Of a DNA stretch of 8,708 bases, positions 6,720-8,708 are shown in pieces. Made by a program: the position numbers and the translations under genes. Source of the DNA: JBGPIK01 sp041484845. Lineage in GTDB: Bacteria; Desulfobacterota; Binatia; UBA9968. The notes under the pieces were generated by a model. That model saw nothing but the letters and a program-made list of their open reading frames with translations. It was not told the DNA's origin and searched no databases. The number at the start of each line of letters is the position of its first letter. Positions within the stretch are counted from its first letter, which is position 1. Location: assembly GCA_041484845.1 (NCBI GenBank), contig JBGPIK010000300.1, forward strand, positions 1-8,708, given 5' to 3'.

Positions 6720-7178
6720 ATGAAGGCATCTCGATCACCGATTTATATAGTTGCGTTTTACATCTTCTTGATAGTTGGTCATTGCATTGCCGCTACGCCA
6801 AAGCCTCCATGCAAGGGGAACTTGCAACTAGCGGGGGATTGCTTTTCCGTTCGTGGTCGAGTCCGCTTCTATAATGGCAATCCTAGTTATCGTATTTGGA
6901 TGATTGGGACTAAACACCTTCTCGGTATCCATGAGAACTGGGATCACCAAAACTATGAAAACTATCCCGAAGTACCGATGGTTCCGAAGAACCTCTGGAA
7001 TCGCATGAATCCTTACGATGACGTCTTCGGGAAATTTATTGTCTGTCCTTTCACGAAGCATACGCCGGGTTGGATGCAGAGCGTTTGCGTCGAATCTGCT
7101 TCTAATCTCGTTGTCGTGACAAGGGATAAGGAAGGGAAAAGGATTGCCGAACAAATTGCAGCAGGGAAAGATGAATGA
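6720..7178 (+). CDS. Small exported cysteine-containing protein, cassette 2
   Basis: This 152-residue protein has an N-terminal signal peptide: a basic start (MKASR), a hydrophobic core (about residues 7-20) and a cleavage region around CIA-A (residue 24). The cysteine at 22 does not fit a lipobox because histidine precedes it. The mature part has four cysteines (31, 41, 109, 123), enough for two disulfides, and the segments GDCFSVRGRVRFYNGNPSYRIWMIGTK and FIVCPFTKHTPGWMQSVCVESASNLVVV. That composition suggests a compact beta-rich periplasmic or secreted domain; similar hypothetical proteins seem familiar from proteobacterial genomes, but no function is known to me. The ATG at 6720 is 4 bases after the R' core and has no evident ribosome site, so translation may depend on the upstream transcript. 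It ends 49 bases before attC 2. Confidence 0.75.
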   Translation: MKASRSPIYIVAFYIFLIVGHCIAATPKPPCKGNLQLAGDCFSVRGRVRFYNGNPSYRIWMIGTKHLLGIHENWDHQNYENYPEVPMVPKNLWNRMNPYDDVFGKFIVCPFTKHTPGWMQSVCVESASNLVVVTRDKEGKRIAEQIAAGKDE

Positions 7179-7227
7179 ATTCTGAGTGGAGTGATCGTTT
7201 ACGAGAATTTAGCCGGACCATGAAGAA

Positions 7228-7312
7228 AGCTAACCCGCCGCTTGAGCCGATAATCGAGTGGAGCATTTCGCCGCGATATTGCTGACGACGGCTCAGCAGC
7301 AGAACGTTGGAC
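7228..7312 (+). other. attC recombination site 2
   Basis: The site is 85 bases long. R'' reads AGCTAAC (7228-7234), one base off RYYYAAC. R' is GTTGGAC (7306-7312), an exact GTTRRRY. The arm GCCGCTTGAGCCG (7237-7249) pairs with CGGCTCAGCAGC (7289-7300) at 11 of 12 positions with a single bulged T. The unpaired base in the left arm is the characteristic strand mark of attC. The central region is variable, as in other attC sites. Confidence 0.85.
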
Positions 7313-7327
7313 GTAAAATAAAAGTTA

Positions 7328-8011
7328 GTGAGCTATCCCGAAATGGGCAAAAAAGACAAAGATTCTGTCCTTAATGACTACAAAAAATTAAAAACAGAAA
7401 TCACTCGTGACAAAGTGAATGAAATTTTTCGTAGCCATCCCAAAAACTATATTGCAAAAATGGAAGAGCTTGGCTTCGAGTACTTTGAAGACGATAATGA
7501 TTGTGAAGAAATAGAAGAAAGAAATGCTCGGCCAGAAAACCAACGGCAGAGATATCTCGTCGCCTATTTTGAAGGTAGAGAGAAATTATCAAAACAAATA
7601 TTTGAAAGTTACTCCGAGGAAAAAGCTACAGAGAATCCAAACTATCCATTGATTAGGAAATACTATAAAGAAGCCAACAAAAACCTTAAATCCCTCCTTC
7701 TATATGGCTTGGACAATTATCCCGGTAGAATTGACCTTCTTACTGACTTGGCATTCTTCCATGAGTTCGAAAACATTCTCACTATTCTTATCACTTATTA
7801 CACCCAAGCATGTATTGACCAAGAGAACCTTGAGACATTTTCAGAGTTAGCCAAAGATTTCTATTATTCCACAAATCCTGATGGTTACGAGGCATATTAT
7901 GCCCTTCGGGAGTTGTTTGAACCAGAGACAGACAAAAGAAAAATTATTGATTCCCTGATAGCGGAAGATGAAGAGGCAGAGAGAAAATCTTCTCAGCCAA
8001 TTGAATTTTAA
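7328..8011 (+). CDS. Acidic helical protein of unknown function, cassette 3
   Basis: This protein has 227 residues from GTG 7328, or 222 from ATG 7343 (MGKKDKDSV); neither start has a clear ribosome site, though GTGAG lies 10 bases before the ATG. The gene is visibly AT-rich (about one third G+C in the early lines counted by eye), unlike the catabolic genes to the left. The protein is rich in E, D, K, Y and N, has no signal peptide or membrane segment, and looks mostly alpha-helical. Helical stretches such as NPNYPLIRKYYKEANKNLKSLLLYGL and IDLLTDLAFFHEFENILTILITYY hint at a TPR-like or bundled-helix fold, but no repeat register was established. The tail is strongly acidic (AEDEEAERKS). I do not recognise the family. 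Its base composition suggests a donor different from those of cassettes 1 and 2. Confidence 0.75.
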   Translation: MSYPEMGKKDKDSVLNDYKKLKTEITRDKVNEIFRSHPKNYIAKMEELGFEYFEDDNDCEEIEERNARPENQRQRYLVAYFEGREKLSKQIFESYSEEKATENPNYPLIRKYYKEANKNLKSLLLYGLDNYPGRIDLLTDLAFFHEFENILTILITYYTQACIDQENLETFSELAKDFYYSTNPDGYEAYYALRELFEPETDKRKIIDSLIAEDEEAERKSSQPIEF

Positions 8012-8020
8012 ACAAAAATC

Positions 8021-8110
8021 GTCCAACAAAAGAGTCAACCTGACCGTGAGAAGCTCAGCGGCGCTGCGCGGAAAGGTTTTTGGCGCGGCAGGTTACCCTT
8101 AGCGTTTATG
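8021..8110 (+). other. attC recombination site 3, with an unusual R' core
   Basis: The site is 90 bases long. R'' is GTCCAAC (8021-8027), an exact RYYYAAC. The left arm GAGTCAACCTGACC (8032-8045) pairs with GGCAGGTTACCC (8087-8098) at 11 of 12 positions with bulged C and A. The R' end reads GTTTATG (8104-8110), which keeps GTT but departs from GTTRRRY; GCGTTTATGC looks like the common GCGTTATGC with one extra T. The departure lies in bases that belong to the next cassette, so it reflects cassette 4 rather than cassette 3. Confidence 0.78.
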
Positions 8111-8394
8111 CAAGCAAGACAAATGGAGTCGTACATAGACAACTACGTGGGCGCATGGGCTGCCCGGTACGGTCGCGGCGTCTTTGCATCACAAAGGTCA
8201 ATGCCACCACTGCCTCAGTGTCGCTGTTTGCCGAGCATCAGCCACTCGCGCGTGCTTGGTACGAAAGCAGACCGTCTACGGAAATGCACGGGGGTACTTA
8301 GCGGGACGTTGTTGCCTAGCTGGAATTACTCCCGAAACAGGCCGCCATTCTGAGGAGAAGATATTCCACTTAGGCAACAACGTCCCCTGCATCC
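8105..8394 (+). other. Remnant of a fourth cassette, no recognisable gene
   Basis: This segment follows the third attC directly. It contains an 81-codon reading frame whose ATG (8108) lies inside the core site and which ends at 8353, but the composition (many R, S, C and P late in the frame) and the overlap with the inverted repeat at 8303-8386 argue against a real gene. Other frames give equally unconvincing peptides. No R'' complementary to its first bases (CATAAAC) occurs downstream. It is best read as a decayed or non-coding cassette. Confidence 0.4.
8303..8386. repeat. 84-bp inverted repeat, possibly a degenerate attC or hairpin element
   Basis: GGGACGTTGTTGCCTA (8303-8318) is the perfect complement of TAGGCAACAACGTCCC (8371-8386). 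Pairing continues inward with TGGAAT (8321-8326) and ATTCCA (8363-8368), giving 22 of 24 paired positions around a 36-base loop. Read as attC, R'' would be GCCTAGC (8314-8320) and R' CTTAGGC (8369-8375), each 6 of 7 to consensus but each with the key AAC/GTT triplet altered. The pairing outside the cores is not normal for attC. Alternatives are a MITE-like element (no target duplication seen) or a regulatory hairpin; it has no T tract of a terminator. Confidence 0.65.
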
Positions 8395-8708
8395 CCCAAA
8401 AAGATTCTGTTAGCTCTTCTGTTTAAAGCCGTCAGTGAAACGCTGCTTGAGTTTGGCCAAAGGCGCTTTGGCGCAACGGTGGGAATTACCGCCGTGCTTC
8501 ATACCTGGGATCAAACTCTCAAAGATCATTTTCATCTGCACTGTCTGGTTCCCGCCGGCGCCCTGTCTGTCGATCACAGCCGTTGGATCGGAGCACGGCC
8601 AAACTTTCTGTTTCCCGTCACCGCTCTGAGCCAGGTGTTTCGGGGAAAGTTCCTGGCTCTGTTACAACAGGCCTGTGATAAAGGAAAAGTCCCACCGACC
8701 TATACTGA
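8395..8708 (+). pseudogene. IS91/ISCR-family HUH transposase, 5'-truncated fragment (runs off the right edge)
   Basis: The frame reads KKILLALLFKAVSETLLEF, then ATVGITAVLHTWDQTLKDHFHLHCLVPAGALS, then FLFPVTALSQVFRGKFLALL, all landmarks of IS91-type rolling-circle transposases. HLH in DHFHLHCLV is the HUH metal-binding motif. The catalytic tyrosines should lie to the right, outside the window. Upstream of about 8395 the family's N-terminal zinc-finger region and the usual LP..LR lead-in are missing, and an in-frame stop (8371-8373) sits in the neighbouring inverted repeat. The gene has therefore lost its 5' end, probably by deletion or insertion at this junction. IS91/ISCR elements are often found beside integron cassettes and can move adjacent DNA, so it may have helped place or cut short the array. 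Confidence 0.85.

Larger units (their letters stand above)
5576..8104 (+). mobile_element. Array of three integron gene cassettes without a visible integrase (CALIN-like)
   Basis: Three consecutive one-gene units each end in an attC-type hairpin. Boundaries, taken at the G/TT cut in each core site, are cassette 1: 5576-6709, cassette 2: 6710-7306, cassette 3: 7307-8104. A cassette's first bases belong to its own attC in the circular form. Cassette 1 starts after G with TTAGCC (5576-5581), and its R'' is GGCTAAC (6649-6655), a perfect complement of GTTAGCC. Cassette 3 starts with TTGGAC (7307-7312), and its R'' is GTCCAAC (8021-8027), again perfect. Cassette 2 pairs GTTAGGC with AGCTAAC at 5 of 7 positions. 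All three genes point the same way with short spacers, as in known arrays. No intI is present, so this is either a CALIN (cluster of attC sites lacking an integrase) or part of a larger integron. Confidence 0.85.

Noticed and set aside
8080..8301. 73-codon frame starting with TTG inside attC 3
   Set aside because: Begins within the attC hairpin and has no recognisable content or ribosome site.
8303..8386. Rho-independent terminator
   Set aside because: The loop is 36 bases and no T tract follows either arm.

Overview
The window looks like a chromosomal segment of a free-living, metabolically versatile bacterium. Coding density is high, Shine-Dalgarno sites are good, and GC is moderate in the left part. 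No taxonomic marker is present. The mix of a solute-binding protein, a 2-oxoacid dehydrogenase E1 pair, a HyuB-type protein and a class III extradiol dioxygenase suits a soil or sediment proteobacterium-like or candidate-phylum organism, but that is inference.

Left part (1-5328) is a catabolic neighbourhood. Four genes read leftwards in the order periplasmic solute-binding protein (4338-3292), E1 alpha (3228-2203), E1 beta (1992-1021) and the N-terminal part of a hydantoinase B/oxoprolinase-family protein (960 to the window edge). They are probably one operon for uptake and oxidation of an unidentified small organic acid or amide. No E2, E3, permease, ATPase or HyuA gene is visible. A LigB-type extradiol dioxygenase (4486-5328) reads rightwards from the shared upstream region. 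The 210-base gap between E1 alpha and E1 beta holds a nested palindromic element made of GTTCAA/TTGAAC words.

Middle part (5575-8110) is the main discovery: a run of three integron gene cassettes with no integrase gene in view. Each cassette carries one rightward gene followed by an attC recombination site (6649-6715, 7228-7312, 8021-8110). The first bases of cassettes 1 and 3 are perfectly complementary to the R'' core of their own attC, as expected for cassettes that were once circular; cassette 2 matches at 5 of 7 positions. The cassettes encode a leucine-rich-repeat-like cytosolic protein, a small exported cysteine-containing protein and an acidic, AT-rich helical protein, none of assigned function. 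A consensus -35 with a fair -10 (5472-5501) lies just upstream and could drive the array.

Right part (8105-8708) appears to be a decayed fourth cassette, a strong 84-bp inverted repeat that may be a degenerate attC, and a 5'-truncated IS91/ISCR-like HUH transposase running off the window. The region is therefore a mobile-gene platform beside a stable catabolic locus.
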